Below are positions 22,863-31,531 of a stretch of DNA of 33,753 nucleotides, piece by piece (within the stretch, counting starts at the first letter, position 1; every line of letters begins with the position of its first letter). The translations under genes were made by a program, and so were the position numbers. Origin of the DNA: Alphaproteobacteria bacterium (GTDB lineage Bacteria > Pseudomonadota > Alphaproteobacteria > Rhodobacterales > Rhodobacteraceae). The stretch covers positions 1 through 33,753 of the forward strand of contig JAUIIR010000047.1 of NCBI GenBank assembly GCA_030431485.1, written 5' to 3'. The notes beneath the pieces were generated by a model that ran no database searches, was not told where the DNA came from, and saw only the letters and a list, made by a program, of their open reading frames with translations.

Positions 22863-23759
22863 TTGGCAGAACGTATTTCAGGTCTCATTTCGACCATTCC
22901 ACCAGAGGCACCGGTCTTGATCGCAGGTCCAACTGCCAGCGGGAAATCAGAGTTGGCTTTGCGGATTGCAGAGTCCCAGGGCGGCACAGTGATCAATGCC
23001 GATGCCATCCAAGTCTATTCCAACTGGCGTGTGCTGACAGCCCGCCCATCAGAAACCGATGAAGCCCGCGCACCACACGCGCTATATGGCCATGTTCCCG
23101 GGGACGCACCCTATTCCGTAGGCGATTGGCTGCGCGATTTGGAGCCCTATCTGTCAGGTGAGCAAAGGCCGATTATCGTTGGTGGCACGGGTTTGTATTT
23201 CACCGCACTGACCGAAGGATTGGCGGACATTCCCACGACGCCTGATCCCATCAGGCGGACTGCGATGACGCGTATCGAACGCGAAGGCCATGAGGCTTTG
23301 GTCGCTGAATTGGATGTCGAAACAAGACACCGGATCGACACAGCCAACCCGATGCGGGTGCAACGCGCTTGGGAGGTATTGCAAAACACTGGCAAGGGTC
23401 TGGTGCATTGGCAATCAACACCGGCCGCGCCCCACCTGCCATTGGCCAAGGCTTTTCCCGTTGTGGTGAATGCACCGAAGGATTGGTTGACACCGCGGAT
23501 CGAGGCGAGATTCGACAGGATGCTGGAAACCGGTGCACTTGAGGAAGCGCAGGCAAATCGGCCCACATGGTCACCCGACCTTCCCTCTTCGAAGGCGATT
23601 GGTGCAACTGAGCTGATGGCGGTCCTGGATGGGACCATGACGCTTGAAGAGGCGCGTGACCGATCGACGATATTGACCCGTCAATTTGCCAAGCGACAGC
23701 GCACGTGGTTTCGCGCCAGAATGAAGGCGTGGCAACAACTTGACGCAACGGAACTTTGA
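22863..23759 (+). CDS. miaA: tRNA dimethylallyltransferase MiaA
   Basis: Transfers a dimethylallyl group to A37 of tRNAs that read codons starting with U, improving decoding. Walker A is GPTASGKS (22-29), followed by INADAIQVYSNW (where NADSMQVY is common), GGTGLYFTAL and the C-terminal RQFAKRQRTWFR motif. Length 298 is normal. The start is TTG at 22863: an in-frame stop at 22848-22850 excludes anything longer, no ATG lies before Walker A, and GAGAGG at 22849-22854 is spaced eight bases ahead. Divergent from pyrH with a 129-base gap. Confidence 0.94.
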   Translation: MAERISGLISTIPPEAPVLIAGPTASGKSELALRIAESQGGTVINADAIQVYSNWRVLTARPSETDEARAPHALYGHVPGDAPYSVGDWLRDLEPYLSGEQRPIIVGGTGLYFTALTEGLADIPTTPDPIRRTAMTRIEREGHEALVAELDVETRHRIDTANPMRVQRAWEVLQNTGKGLVHWQSTPAAPHLPLAKAFPVVVNAPKDWLTPRIEARFDRMLETGALEEAQANRPTWSPDLPSSKAIGATELMAVLDGTMTLEEARDRSTILTRQFAKRQRTWFRARMKAWQQLDATEL

Positions 23760-23853
23760 CTTGTGCCGCTCGAAAGGCATTGGTTGACATCAACATGTCG
23801 CTCAAAGACAAAGATGATGTCGCATTTAGACGTCAAAAGGTCCACTCTGGCAA

Positions 23854-23883
23854 TTGACGATAGAGAAACGATCAGGCGCTATG
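23854..23883 (+). promoter_or_regulatory. Candidate promoter of the ABC importer operon
   Basis: TTGACG (23854-23859) with CGCTAT (23877-23882) 17 bases on, or GCTATG with an 18-base spacer, is the best pair in the 206-base gap before the binding protein. A TTGACA further up (23784-23789) has no matching -10. Weak evidence only. Confidence 0.3.
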
Positions 23884-23965
23884 CGGATCACACAAAGCGC
23901 ATATGCTTACTCGGCCACCGAAGGCACATGGCGCCCATAATAAAACGTGTCACAGGGAGAAACAG

Positions 23966-25636
23966 ATGACGCACACCACTCAGACCACTCGGCTGCATCC
24001 GTCGGCCGTGATGTACGCACAAGAATTCAAGGAAGGTCACATGGACCGCCGAGAATTCCTGACGCGGACCACAGCACTGGGCCTGACAGCTTCCGCCGCC
24101 TATGCGCTGGGTGGCCTCTCGCAGCCTGCTCAGGCTGCAGCACATGCCCAGCAGGGTGGAACGATCCGCTACCAGATGGAAGTTCGCGCCCTCAAAGACC
24201 CACGGACCTATGACTGGACCCAAATCGCGACATTCACCGCCGGCTGGCTTGAATACCTTGTTGAATACAATAATGACGGCTCCTTCGCCCCAATGCTGCT
24301 GGAAAGCTGGGAAGCTAATGACGACGCGACCGAATACACACTCAATGTCCGTAAGGGCGTGAAGTGGAACAACGGCGATGATTTCACCGCCGAAGACGTG
24401 GCCCGCAACATCACGGGATGGTGCGACACCGAACTTGAAGGCAACTCGATGGCTGCGCGTATGGCATCGCTGGTTGACCCGGATACCGGCAAGGCTGCTG
24501 AGGGAGCCATCACAGTTGTCGATAGCCATACCGTTCTCCTGAAAACAAATGCGCCTGACATCACGATCATTCCCGGCATGGCGGATTATCCGGCGGCCAT
24601 CGTGCATTCCAGCTTTGATGCGAACACCATGCTGGAGAACCCAATCGGCACCGGCTTCATGCTTCCGGAAAGCCACGAGGTCGGCGTCAAAGGCGTGCTG
24701 GTCCGCAACGAAGGCTTTGACTGGTGGGGCTATGAAGCCGGCAAAGGTGGCTATATCGACCGGATCGAGTTCATTGACTACGGCACCGACCCAGCTGCGT
24801 TCCTCGCGGCCTATGAGGCCGAAGAGATCGACATGAACTGGGAATCGGTTGGTGAGTTTGTCGACGTGTTCGACGCCATCGGCCTGACACGTTCGGAAAT
24901 TCCATCCGGCTTTACCATTGTCATCCGTCCAAACCAGTTGGCCGAAGATGACAACGGCAACAAAATCTACGGTGACAAGCGCGTGCGTCAAGCTCTCGCA
25001 ATGGCTGTGGACAACAACGTTTGCCTTGAGCTTGGTATGGCCGGATATGGCATCCATGCCGATAACTGCCATGTGGGTCCGATGCACCCGGAACACGACG
25101 CTTCCGTAACCCGCATCCCTTACGATCCGGCGAAGGCAAAGGCGCTGATGGACGAAGCGGGTATGGGTGACTTCGAACACGAAGTTCAGTCTATCGACGA
25201 CGACTGGCGCCGGAACACCACTGCCGCGGTTGTTGCCCAGCTCAACGACGCGGGCATCAAGGCGCGGCACACCGTTCTGCCGGGCTCAACCTTCTGGAAC
25301 GACTGGACGAAGTATCCGTTCTCGTCGACCAACTGGAACCACCGCCCGTTGGGCACACAGGTTCTGGGTCTGGCCTACAAGTCCGGCGTGGCGTGGAACG
25401 AAGCTGGTTTCGCAAACGAGGAATTTGACGCGTTGCTGGCCGAAGCGAACTCGTTGGCGGATGTGGACGCACGTCGCAAAGTCATGGCCAAGCTTCAGGC
25501 TATCATGATTGACGAAGGTGTGACCATCCAGCCCTACTGGCGCACGGCGATGCGCCACCACCGCGACAACCTGGTGGGCGTTGAAAAGCACATTGCGGAC
25601 CTGCCGCAGCTTTACAAGTTCGGCATCAAGGCCTGA
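23966..25636 (+). CDS. ABC transporter substrate-binding protein, family 5, Tat-exported
   Basis: Periplasmic receptor of a peptide/opine/nickel-type importer (SBP_bac_5 fold), about 556 residues. A twin-arginine signal (DRREFLTR then a mild hydrophobic run to about QAAAHA) shows Tat export in folded form. The mature part has the family features [35 protein letters not shown] and a C-terminal [14 protein letters not shown]. Two starts are possible: 23966 (GGGAGA ahead; chosen, since relatives share a polar leader before the RR motif) and 24041 (AAGGAAGG ahead), which would place RR at positions 3-4. It heads an operon with two permeases and a double ATPase and is separated from them by a strong terminator, the common way to make excess binding protein. 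Ligand unknown; the Cys at about 378 and 392 are noted. Confidence 0.92.
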   Translation: MTHTTQTTRLHPSAVMYAQEFKEGHMDRREFLTRTTALGLTASAAYALGGLSQPAQAAAHAQQGGTIRYQMEVRALKDPRTYDWTQIATFTAGWLEYLVEYNNDGSFAPMLLESWEANDDATEYTLNVRKGVKWNNGDDFTAEDVARNITGWCDTELEGNSMAARMASLVDPDTGKAAEGAITVVDSHTVLLKTNAPDITIIPGMADYPAAIVHSSFDANTMLENPIGTGFMLPESHEVGVKGVLVRNEGFDWWGYEAGKGGYIDRIEFIDYGTDPAAFLAAYEAEEIDMNWESVGEFVDVFDAIGLTRSEIPSGFTIVIRPNQLAEDDNGNKIYGDKRVRQALAMAVDNNVCLELGMAGYGIHADNCHVGPMHPEHDASVTRIPYDPAKAKALMDEAGMGDFEHEVQSIDDDWRRNTTAAVVAQLNDAGIKARHTVLPGSTFWNDWTKYPFSSTNWNHRPLGTQVLGLAYKSGVAWNEAGFANEEFDALLAEANSLADVDARRKVMAKLQAIMIDEGVTIQPYWRTAMRHHRDNLVGVEKHIADLPQLYKFGIKA

Positions 25637-25646
25637 TAAAACCGCC

Positions 25647-25676
25647 AACCGCGCCCTTCGGGGCGCGGTTTTTTTT
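25647..25676 (+). terminator. Strong terminator/attenuator after the binding-protein gene
   Basis: A perfect 10-bp GC-rich stem (25647-25656 with 25661-25670) with a UUCG loop runs into eight T (25669-25676). It lies 10 bases after the binding-protein stop and before the first permease. Partial read-through would give more receptor than channel. Confidence 0.92.
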
Positions 25677-25692
25677 GCCCATCAGAGGCAAG

Positions 25693-25720
25693 AAACAAAA
25701 ACAAAAACAAAAACAAAAAC
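25693..25720 (+). repeat. Perfect hexamer tandem repeat (CAAAAA)n
   Basis: C residues at 25696, 25702, 25708, 25714 and 25720 are spaced exactly six apart with only A between them: four full CAAAAA units plus partial units on both sides. It lies in the leader of the first permease gene, 42-69 bases before its ATG. Such repeats can change copy number by slippage; being a multiple of three it would not shift a frame. Confidence 0.9.
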
Positions 25721-25761
25721 CGAGTGTGGACGCCAGAGTGTGTCTGCCAACAGGGTGCATC

Positions 25762-26808
25762 ATGGGACTTTTCATTCTAAGGCGTGTCGGCGTTATGATC
25801 CTCACGGGTCTATGCCTGACATTCCTCGTCTTTACCTTAACCAATCTCTATCCAAACCTGGAAAAACTCGCGAAAACGCAGGGCAACTTCCGGATGAGCG
25901 ACGCCGAAGTTACGAGCTACCTCGAACGAAACGGCTATCTTCAACCGATGATCGTGAAATACGGGGAATGGTTGGGGGTTGTGCCGTCCTATCGGCACGA
26001 GAACTCGGATGGGACGATCCAGGGCCGATGCATCCAACCGGGCCAATCGCCCGAAGAGGCACCGCAGTTCTGCGGCGTTTTGCAAGGGTATTGGGGCTTT
26101 TCGACAGTCTTCAAGGATGAGGTCGGCAGCATCATCGCAACGCGACTTAGCCTGACGGGCAAGCTGATGCTTTGGGTCATGCTGCTCATGGTGCCATCTG
26201 CTTTGATACTGGGGGTTCTGTCGGGGATGCGTGAAGGGTCGAAAATGGACCGCACCCTGTCTACGATTTCCATCACCACAACAGCGACCCCGGAGTATGT
26301 CTCGGGCGTGATCCTGATCGCCGTTTTCGCCTCCTCTACCGTTGGTCTCAAATGGTTCAAAGGCACCGCCACAAGCGCGATGGAAAGCGCGAATTTCGAA
26401 AACTTCTTTCTGCCGGTCCTCACCATCTCGCTTTATGGCATGGGCTATATTGCGCGTATGACGCGGGCATCAATGGCCGAAGTGATGACCGCGCAGTACA
26501 TCCGGACCGCACGCCTGAAAGGCGTCAGCTTCGGCAATATCGTGGTCAAGCACGCCCTTCGGAACGCTCTTATCGCACCCTTCACCGTGATCATGCTGCA
26601 GTTCCCGTGGCTGCTGAACGGCGTGGTCATCGTCGAGACACTTTTCAACTACAAAGGCTTCGGCTGGACCCTCGTCCAGGCGGCCAGCAACAATGACATC
26701 GAGTTGCTGCTCGGCGTGTCCGTCGTTTCGGTTTTTGTCGTGCTGGTAACTCAGCTGATTTCGGATATCGGCTACGTCTATCTTAACCCACGCATCAGCG
26801 TGTCCTGA
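25762..26808 (+). CDS. ABC transporter permease (DppB-like)
   Basis: First inner-membrane channel subunit of the importer, 348 residues. The start MGLFILRRVGVMILTGLCLTF is the classic DppB/OppB N-terminus and first helix, which decides the ATG at 25762 (AGGGTG ahead). The frame is open further left, but that would translate the hexamer repeat into Lys-Gln repeats. A long periplasmic loop (about 32-120) contains two Cys (90 and 104) that could form a disulfide. The cytoplasmic coupling (EAA) loop is YIRTARLKGVSFGNIVVKHA (246-265), continuing LRNALIAP. The next gene begins 17 bases after its stop. Confidence 0.93.
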   Translation: MGLFILRRVGVMILTGLCLTFLVFTLTNLYPNLEKLAKTQGNFRMSDAEVTSYLERNGYLQPMIVKYGEWLGVVPSYRHENSDGTIQGRCIQPGQSPEEAPQFCGVLQGYWGFSTVFKDEVGSIIATRLSLTGKLMLWVMLLMVPSALILGVLSGMREGSKMDRTLSTISITTTATPEYVSGVILIAVFASSTVGLKWFKGTATSAMESANFENFFLPVLTISLYGMGYIARMTRASMAEVMTAQYIRTARLKGVSFGNIVVKHALRNALIAPFTVIMLQFPWLLNGVVIVETLFNYKGFGWTLVQAASNNDIELLLGVSVVSVFVVLVTQLISDIGYVYLNPRISVS

Positions 26809-26825
26809 GCGGAAGGAGAGATCTT

Positions 26826-28019
26826 ATGGAACCGCTCAGCTGGTTTGAAATCATCACTCGGGTTCTCCTGCAGTTCATGCCTGTCTGGATTTCCCTGATT
26901 GCCCTGTTCACCTTGTCCATCGTCTACAAAAGGCGGCTAGGCCTCTATGGCAAACTCTTTGACTCCACCATCGGAATGATCGGCTTTGCGCTTGTCATGT
27001 TCTGGGTGTTCACCGGGATATTCGGCGCACTTGATATGATCATCACGCATGATCCGCTGTCCCAGGTATCCGGCATGAAGAACAAGCTGCCGGGCACGCC
27101 GCTCACGCGCCCCGATGAAGGGCAATACCCGTACTATCTGTTTGGCGGCGACAACCTTGCCCGTGATGTCTTCAGCCGAATGGTCAAGGGCGCATGGATC
27201 GTGGTGCAGATCGCCCCATTGGCCACATTGTTTGCCTTTATGGTCGGCATAACGCTCGGTCTGCCCGCCGGCTATTACGGTGGACGCCTGGACACGCTGC
27301 TCAGCTTCCTTGCGAACCTGATCCTCGCCTTTCCGGTGATCCTGCTTTTCTATCTTCTGGTGACGCCAGAGATCGTTGAGACCGGCATTCCAAGCTATAT
27401 GGCAACGGTACTCTTTGTGTTCCCGCTGGTCTTTGTGGGCGTTCTTCTGAACTCGCGCTATAAGACACAGCCCAAGGTGCGCACGCCGCTTCTGATTGCC
27501 GTTTTGGGCATCCTTGGCTGGCTTTATCTGTCGCTCATTTCCGAAGCCGGATCGAAAGTCTCGGTGCTGCCGGGCTTCCTCGATCTGTTTGATATCCCAG
27601 CAGGCATCCTGGTTGTGTTCGTTTCGGTGGTGTTCGTGAACTCGCCGACCGTGTTCCGCATCGTCCGAGGCCTCGCCATGGACATCAAGACCCGGGACTA
27701 TGTCGCGGCGGCTCAGACCCGGGGTGAAGGCCCTTGGTACATAATGTTGTGGGAAATCCTGCCCAATGCACGCGGACCGCTGATCGTCGATTTCTGTTTG
27801 CGTATTGGCTACACAACCATCCTTCTTGGCACTCTGGGTTTCTTTGGCCTTGGCCTGTCTCCGGAAAGCCCGGACTGGGGCACCACCATCAATGATGGAC
27901 GTCGTCTGCTGCAGATTTATCTGCACCCCGCCATCGTACCCGCTGTGGCTTTGCTGAGCATGGTGCTGGGGCTCAACTTGCTGGCCGACGGTCTGCGGGA
28001 AGAAAGCTTGCGCGATTGA
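26826..28019 (+). CDS. ABC transporter permease (DppC-like), enlarged
   Basis: Second channel subunit, 397 residues against about 280-310 for standard DppC. An N-terminal helix (about 16-34) precedes the usual first helix (about 48-70). GGDNLARDVFSRMVKGAW (107-124) is the family's signature before the core helices. Between core helices, about 180-260 holds two additional hydrophobic stretches (192-208 and 221-238) joined by a basic loop. The coupling loop is DYVAAAQTRGEGPWYIMLWE (291-310) continuing ILPNARGP, and the end LNLLADGLREESLRD is typical. AAGGAGA lies ahead of the ATG. The enlarged middle is shared by some alphaproteobacterial family-5 importers as far as I recall, so it may be a subfamily trait. 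Confidence 0.92.
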   Translation: MEPLSWFEIITRVLLQFMPVWISLIALFTLSIVYKRRLGLYGKLFDSTIGMIGFALVMFWVFTGIFGALDMIITHDPLSQVSGMKNKLPGTPLTRPDEGQYPYYLFGGDNLARDVFSRMVKGAWIVVQIAPLATLFAFMVGITLGLPAGYYGGRLDTLLSFLANLILAFPVILLFYLLVTPEIVETGIPSYMATVLFVFPLVFVGVLLNSRYKTQPKVRTPLLIAVLGILGWLYLSLISEAGSKVSVLPGFLDLFDIPAGILVVFVSVVFVNSPTVFRIVRGLAMDIKTRDYVAAAQTRGEGPWYIMLWEILPNARGPLIVDFCLRIGYTTILLGTLGFFGLGLSPESPDWGTTINDGRRLLQIYLHPAIVPAVALLSMVLGLNLLADGLREESLRD

Positions 28020-28030
28020 TGAAATGAGGC

Positions 28031-28049
28031 TTGGGGGCTCTGCCCCCAA
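28031..28049. repeat. GGGGGC palindrome (Rhodobacteraceae-type intergenic element)
   Basis: TTGGGGGC (28031-28038) pairs with GCCCCCAA (28042-28049) around a three-base loop, followed by ACCCCCGAAGTAATT. The same general pattern is scattered between genes in many Rhodobacteraceae genomes. It lies between the second permease and the ATPase gene and has no T tract, so it is more likely an mRNA-stabilising or repetitive palindrome than a terminator. Confidence 0.6.
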
Positions 28050-28117
28050 ACCCCCGAAGTAATTGTGAACCAGAGAAGTAGGGGACCTGCCCTGCCACCC
28101 CCAGCGGGAGAGATACG

Positions 28118-30202
28118 ATGACAAACAGCTACGACGGTCCCATTCTCGAGATCGACCAGCTTTCAATTTCTTTTTTCACACGCCTGCGCGAAATCCCTGC
28201 AGTGATGGATTTCTCGGTCAAGGTCATGCCCGGGGAAGCGGTCGGCCTAGTCGGAGAATCTGGCTGCGGCAAATCCACTGTGGCCCTTGGTGTCATGCAG
28301 GATCTTGGGAAAAACGGCCGGATTGTTGGCGGCTCCATCAAGTTTAAGGGCCGTGATCTGAATGAGATGAGCCAGGAGGAGCTGCGCCAGATCCGCGGAT
28401 CCGAGATCGCGATGATCTATCAGGAACCGATGGCTTCGCTGAATCCGGCGATGAGGATCGGAAAACAGTTGATGGAAGTGCCAATGATCCATCGGGGATC
28501 CTCCGAAAAGGAAGCCTATGATCGTGCACTCCAGGTTGTCACCGACGTAAAACTGCCAGACCCGAAGCGCATCCTGGACAGCTATCCGCATCAGCTTTCG
28601 GGCGGCCAACAACAGCGCATCGTTATTGCAATGGCGTTGATGGCTGAGCCATCGCTGCTAATCCTTGATGAACCGACAACCGCGCTGGACGTGACCGTCG
28701 AAGCGGCTGTGGTCGAGTTGGTCAAGGAATTGGGCAAGAAATACGGCACGTCGATGCTGTTCATTTCGCACAACCTCGGACTGGTGCTTGAAACCTGTGA
28801 CCGCCTTTGTGTGATGTATTCCGGTGAAGCGGTCGAGCGCGGATCGATCAAAGATGTGTTCGACGAAATGCAGCATCCCTATACAAAGGCGCTGTTCCGC
28901 TCGATCCCGTTGCCTGGTGCCGACAAGAACGCAGCCCCTTTGAGGGCCATTCCCGGTAACTTCCCCCTGCCCCACGAACGTCCGCCAGGCTGCAACTTTG
29001 GCCCACGCTGCGACTATTTCGAGGCGGGCCGTTGCGATGCGCAGGACATCCCAATGCAAGCGGTGCCCGGCAATGACCGGCATGCCACGCGTTGCCTCAA
29101 ATTCCAGGAAATCGACTGGAATGCACCGCTGGCCAAATCGGATATCACGGAAAAGCCTGAGGCTGGCCGGGTCGTCCTTAAAATGGACGATCTCAAGAAA
29201 TATTACGAAGTTGCTGCCAATGCGCTGTTCGGAAAACGCGGCGACACCAAGGTGGTAAAAGCCAACGAAACTTTGAGTTTTGAAGCCCGCGAATCCGAGA
29301 CACTTGCCATCGTGGGCGAATCCGGCTGCGGGAAATCCACCTTCGCCAAGGTGCTGATGGGGCTGGAAACAGCAACCGAGGGGCAAATCCTGCTCGACAA
29401 TCGCAATATCGAGTCGACGGCTATCGAAGACCGCGACACACAAACCATCGCCGATGTTCAAATGGTTTTCCAGAACCCGTTCGACACGCTGAACCCGTCC
29501 ATGACGGTTGGCCGGCAGATTATCCGTGCCCTCGAGGTCTTTGGTATCGGCAACTCGGACGGGGAACGCCGTGAGCGCATGTTGCAATTGCTTGACTTGG
29601 TTAAACTGCCGCGCGCCTTTGCAGAGCGCATGCCGCGTCAGCTGTCGGGCGGCCAAAAACAACGCGTCGGCATCGCCCGTGCGTTCGCGGGGAATGCGCG
29701 GATCGTGGTGGCGGACGAACCTGTCTCGGCGCTTGATGTGTCGGTTCAGGCTGCAGTGACAGACCTGTTGATGGAGATTCAGCGCGAACAGAAAACAACG
29801 CTGCTTTTCATCAGTCACGACCTCAGCATCGTGCGCTATCTCGCGGATCGGGTGATGGTCATGTATCTCGGCCATGTTGTCGAGCTTGGCTCGACAGATC
29901 AGGTCTTTGCACCGCCCTATCACCCCTACACCGAAGCATTGCTGTCTGCGGTCCCCATTGCCGACACACGTGTCCAGAAGAAACACATCGTGCTGGAGGG
30001 CGATATCCCATCCGCCATGAACCCGCCTTCGGGTTGCCCGTTCCAGACGCGCTGCCGTTGGAAATCGCTGGTGCCCGGCGGTCTTTGTGAAAAGGAAGTG
30101 CCCCCCGTGCGCCAGTTGGGAGATGGACATCAGGTCAAATGCCATCTGTCTGATGCCGAGCTGGCCAGCATGGAACCGGTTATTCAAATTGCTGCCGAAT
30201 GA
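28118..30202 (+). CDS. ABC transporter double ATP-binding protein (DppD-DppF fusion)
   Basis: Cytosolic motor of the importer, 694 residues with two complete nucleotide-binding domains in one chain. First half: Walker A GESGCGKST (46-54), LSGGQQQR (160-167), Walker B LLILDE (180-185). Second half: GESGCGKST (400-408), LSGGQKQR (509-516), Walker B IVVADE (529-534). Each half ends in the oligopeptide-transporter C-terminal domain, and each contains four cysteines: 292, 298, 306, 326 and 640, 646, 657, 675. The spacing resembles the cysteine motif that holds a [4Fe-4S] cluster in the DppD of Mycobacterium. A CGGGAGAG ribosome site precedes the ATG. Fused double ATPases are common in this transporter family in alphaproteobacteria; substrate not deducible. 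Confidence 0.94.
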   Translation: MTNSYDGPILEIDQLSISFFTRLREIPAVMDFSVKVMPGEAVGLVGESGCGKSTVALGVMQDLGKNGRIVGGSIKFKGRDLNEMSQEELRQIRGSEIAMIYQEPMASLNPAMRIGKQLMEVPMIHRGSSEKEAYDRALQVVTDVKLPDPKRILDSYPHQLSGGQQQRIVIAMALMAEPSLLILDEPTTALDVTVEAAVVELVKELGKKYGTSMLFISHNLGLVLETCDRLCVMYSGEAVERGSIKDVFDEMQHPYTKALFRSIPLPGADKNAAPLRAIPGNFPLPHERPPGCNFGPRCDYFEAGRCDAQDIPMQAVPGNDRHATRCLKFQEIDWNAPLAKSDITEKPEAGRVVLKMDDLKKYYEVAANALFGKRGDTKVVKANETLSFEARESETLAIVGESGCGKSTFAKVLMGLETATEGQILLDNRNIESTAIEDRDTQTIADVQMVFQNPFDTLNPSMTVGRQIIRALEVFGIGNSDGERRERMLQLLDLVKLPRAFAERMPRQLSGGQKQRVGIARAFAGNARIVVADEPVSALDVSVQAAVTDLLMEIQREQKTTLLFISHDLSIVRYLADRVMVMYLGHVVELGSTDQVFAPPYHPYTEALLSAVPIADTRVQKKHIVLEGDIPSAMNPPSGCPFQTRCRWKSLVPGGLCEKEVPPVRQLGDGHQVKCHLSDAELASMEPVIQIAAE

Positions 30203-30236
30203 CCCTGCACTCTTTTTTGCGTTGCTAAACAAATCA

Positions 30237-30267
30237 GCGCGCGGCTTGGACGTGCCAAACCGCGCGC
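30237..30267 (-). terminator. GC-rich hairpin, probable terminator of the pilin gene
   Basis: GCGCGCGG (30237-30244) pairs with CCGCGCGC (30260-30267), and TTGG with CCAA inside, closing on ACGTG. On the minus strand it is followed by TGATTTGTTT, a moderate T-rich run. It lies 43 bases beyond the pilin stop. On the plus strand, for the ATPase gene, there is no T tract after it. Confidence 0.55.
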
Positions 30268-30309
30268 ATCGAAGAAAGTGTATAGGAGCAGTGCTATTCG
30301 CACCTACAC

Positions 30310-30498
30310 TCAGTTGGTCAGAAAATCTTCCACAGTCAGAATGGTCGCGGCTGTGGACGATGTCACCTGCTCATTGCTGTCAGCAAGCCCGACATAAGTG
30401 ATGAGCGCAAGCCCGACCACGGCTGCGGTGAGAATCACCCAGTCGACGGTGACAGCACCAGAGTCCTCTTTCCGAAAACATGCGAGGATATCTACCAT
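30310..30498 (-). CDS. Small Flp/type IVb-pilin-like protein (62 aa)
   Basis: A short protein with a polar N-terminus (MVDILACFRKEDS), then GAVTVDWVILTAAVVGL, a hydrophobic helix, then a Ser/Thr-rich tail. The pattern of a short leader, Gly-Ala, an acidic residue (Asp here, Glu in classical Flp pilins) and a hydrophobic helix resembles Flp-type pilins, and very similar small proteins are common in Rhodobacteraceae. The ATG at 30498 is chosen because GGAGAG lies four to six bases ahead; other in-frame ATGs (30510, 30522) lack one. No tad or prepilin peptidase gene is nearby, so it is an orphan here. A hairpin GAGGCA/TGCCTC (30516-30535) lies just upstream. Assignment to a working pilus is not supported by context. 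Confidence 0.65.
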   Translation of the reverse strand: MVDILACFRKEDSGAVTVDWVILTAAVVGLALITYVGLADSNEQVTSSTAATILTVEDFLTN

Positions 30499-30701
30499 TT
30501 CACTCTCCATATACCGAGGCATAAAGGACTGCCTCACCCCGTTTCGTTTCCAAGTCGTGTTGTCCACTGTTGTGCGGAACGATTGGGGCAGCAGTTTGGC
30601 CGGAATAGAGCGCTTTTCGATACAACTTTAGGAATACACAAGAAAAATTCAAAGGTGTGCGTGGAAGCGAAATCAGCTTTCAGGCCGCCTGAAGCGACGG
30701 T

Positions 30702-31319
30702 CTAGCGCCCCCAAATTTTCTTCACGTAGTCCCGGGTTTCGCGAAACGGGGGAATGCCACGATGCTTTTCGACCGCGCCCGGACCAGCGTTATACGCTGC
30801 CAGAGCCAAGGGCCATTGGCCGAACTTGCGATACTGCTCCTTAAGGTAGCGCGCACCGCCATCCAGGTTTTCAGCAGGATCATTTGGATTGACCCGCAGG
30901 TATTGCGCCGTTCCCGGCATCAATTGAGCAAGGCCTATTGCACCTTTGTGTGAGCGTGCATTTGGGTTGAAATTACTTTCCTGCTGAACAAGCCGAAGGA
31001 ACAAATCCTCGGGGATCCCGTGACGCCGGGCGGCATCGCGGGCCATGCCAGCATAGACCCCGGCATAGCGGCCCCGGTATTTCGGAACCGGACCGTCTGC
31101 TCCTGTGTCGCCCCATTTTGTCGGGGTGACAACCTTGGGAGGCTGCAAACGCACAGAGCTTTTATACTGCTGCGCCGCACGTGAATCCAAAACTTTGGTT
31201 TTGCTGGAAAAAAGCGCCACACGACTCTTGGTGGACAACACCTCTGCGCTGACAGCGCCTGCACTCATCATTGCGGCAACACTCAAAACCGCAACAAATC
31301 TCTGTCTTGTTGTTCGCAT
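30702..31319 (-). CDS. Lytic transglycosylase, SLT domain
   Basis: Periplasmic peptidoglycan-cleaving enzyme of 205 residues. A signal peptide ([18 protein letters not shown], about 8-25) is followed by a basic linker to about 85 and a C-terminal Slt70-like catalytic domain (family 1). The catalytic Glu is Glu114 in [11 protein letters not shown], followed by [25 protein letters not shown] and [10 protein letters not shown], all diagnostic. It lacks the long superhelical domain of Slt70, so it is a compact MltC/VirB1-like form. Divergent from ssb across a 212-base gap; a TATACA hexamer on the minus strand near 31352-31357 may be its -10 box. No secretion system is adjacent. Confidence 0.93.
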   Translation of the reverse strand: MRTTRQRFVAVLSVAAMMSAGAVSAEVLSTKSRVALFSSKTKVLDSRAAQQYKSSVRLQPPKVVTPTKWGDTGADGPVPKYRGRYAGVYAGMARDAARRHGIPEDLFLRLVQQESNFNPNARSHKGAIGLAQLMPGTAQYLRVNPNDPAENLDGGARYLKEQYRKFGQWPLALAAYNAGPGAVEKHRGIPPFRETRDYVKKIWGR

Positions 31320-31461
31320 AAATGCTCACGCCCCACATTGAGATTTTGCGAATGTATAGTCTGAAATCTCCTGCCACACCAGCCTTGGTTGATCACCCTT
31401 TATTAACCACCATCTGCTGAGATGCGCGACGTCGCTTTGGCCATAAGCTGATGGCAATTCG

Positions 31462-31484
31462 GCGACCCACTGGTGTAGGGTCGC
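31462..31484. promoter_or_regulatory. Inverted repeat upstream of ssb
   Basis: GCGACCC (31462-31468) and GGGTCGC (31478-31484) form a perfect 7-bp inverted repeat around a nine-base spacer, 47-70 bases before the ssb ATG. It may be an operator or a hairpin in the ssb leader. It does not match the alphaproteobacterial LexA box (GTTC-N7-GTTC), which I do not find in this 212-base gap. Confidence 0.4.
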
Positions 31485-31531
31485 ATGAACGGCGCGTAGC
31501 GTCAGAGATTCGAATTTGAGATGGGGGAAAC

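Noticed and set aside
23763-23969. 68-codon frame between miaA and the binding-protein gene
   Set aside because: No ribosome site, no hydrophobic or domain pattern, and it overlaps the binding-protein start.
23888-25270. 460-codon open frame antisense to the substrate-binding protein gene
   Set aside because: It mirrors the codon bias of a GC-rich gene on the other strand, shows no family motif, and the sense gene is certain.
26937-28166. 409-codon open frame antisense to the second permease
   Set aside because: Low-complexity His/Gln/Lys-rich translation opposite a clear membrane protein gene.
28658-30232. 524-codon open frame antisense to the double ATPase gene
   Set aside because: Composition is His/Arg/Gln-rich, typical of a reverse-strand shadow, and no domain is visible.
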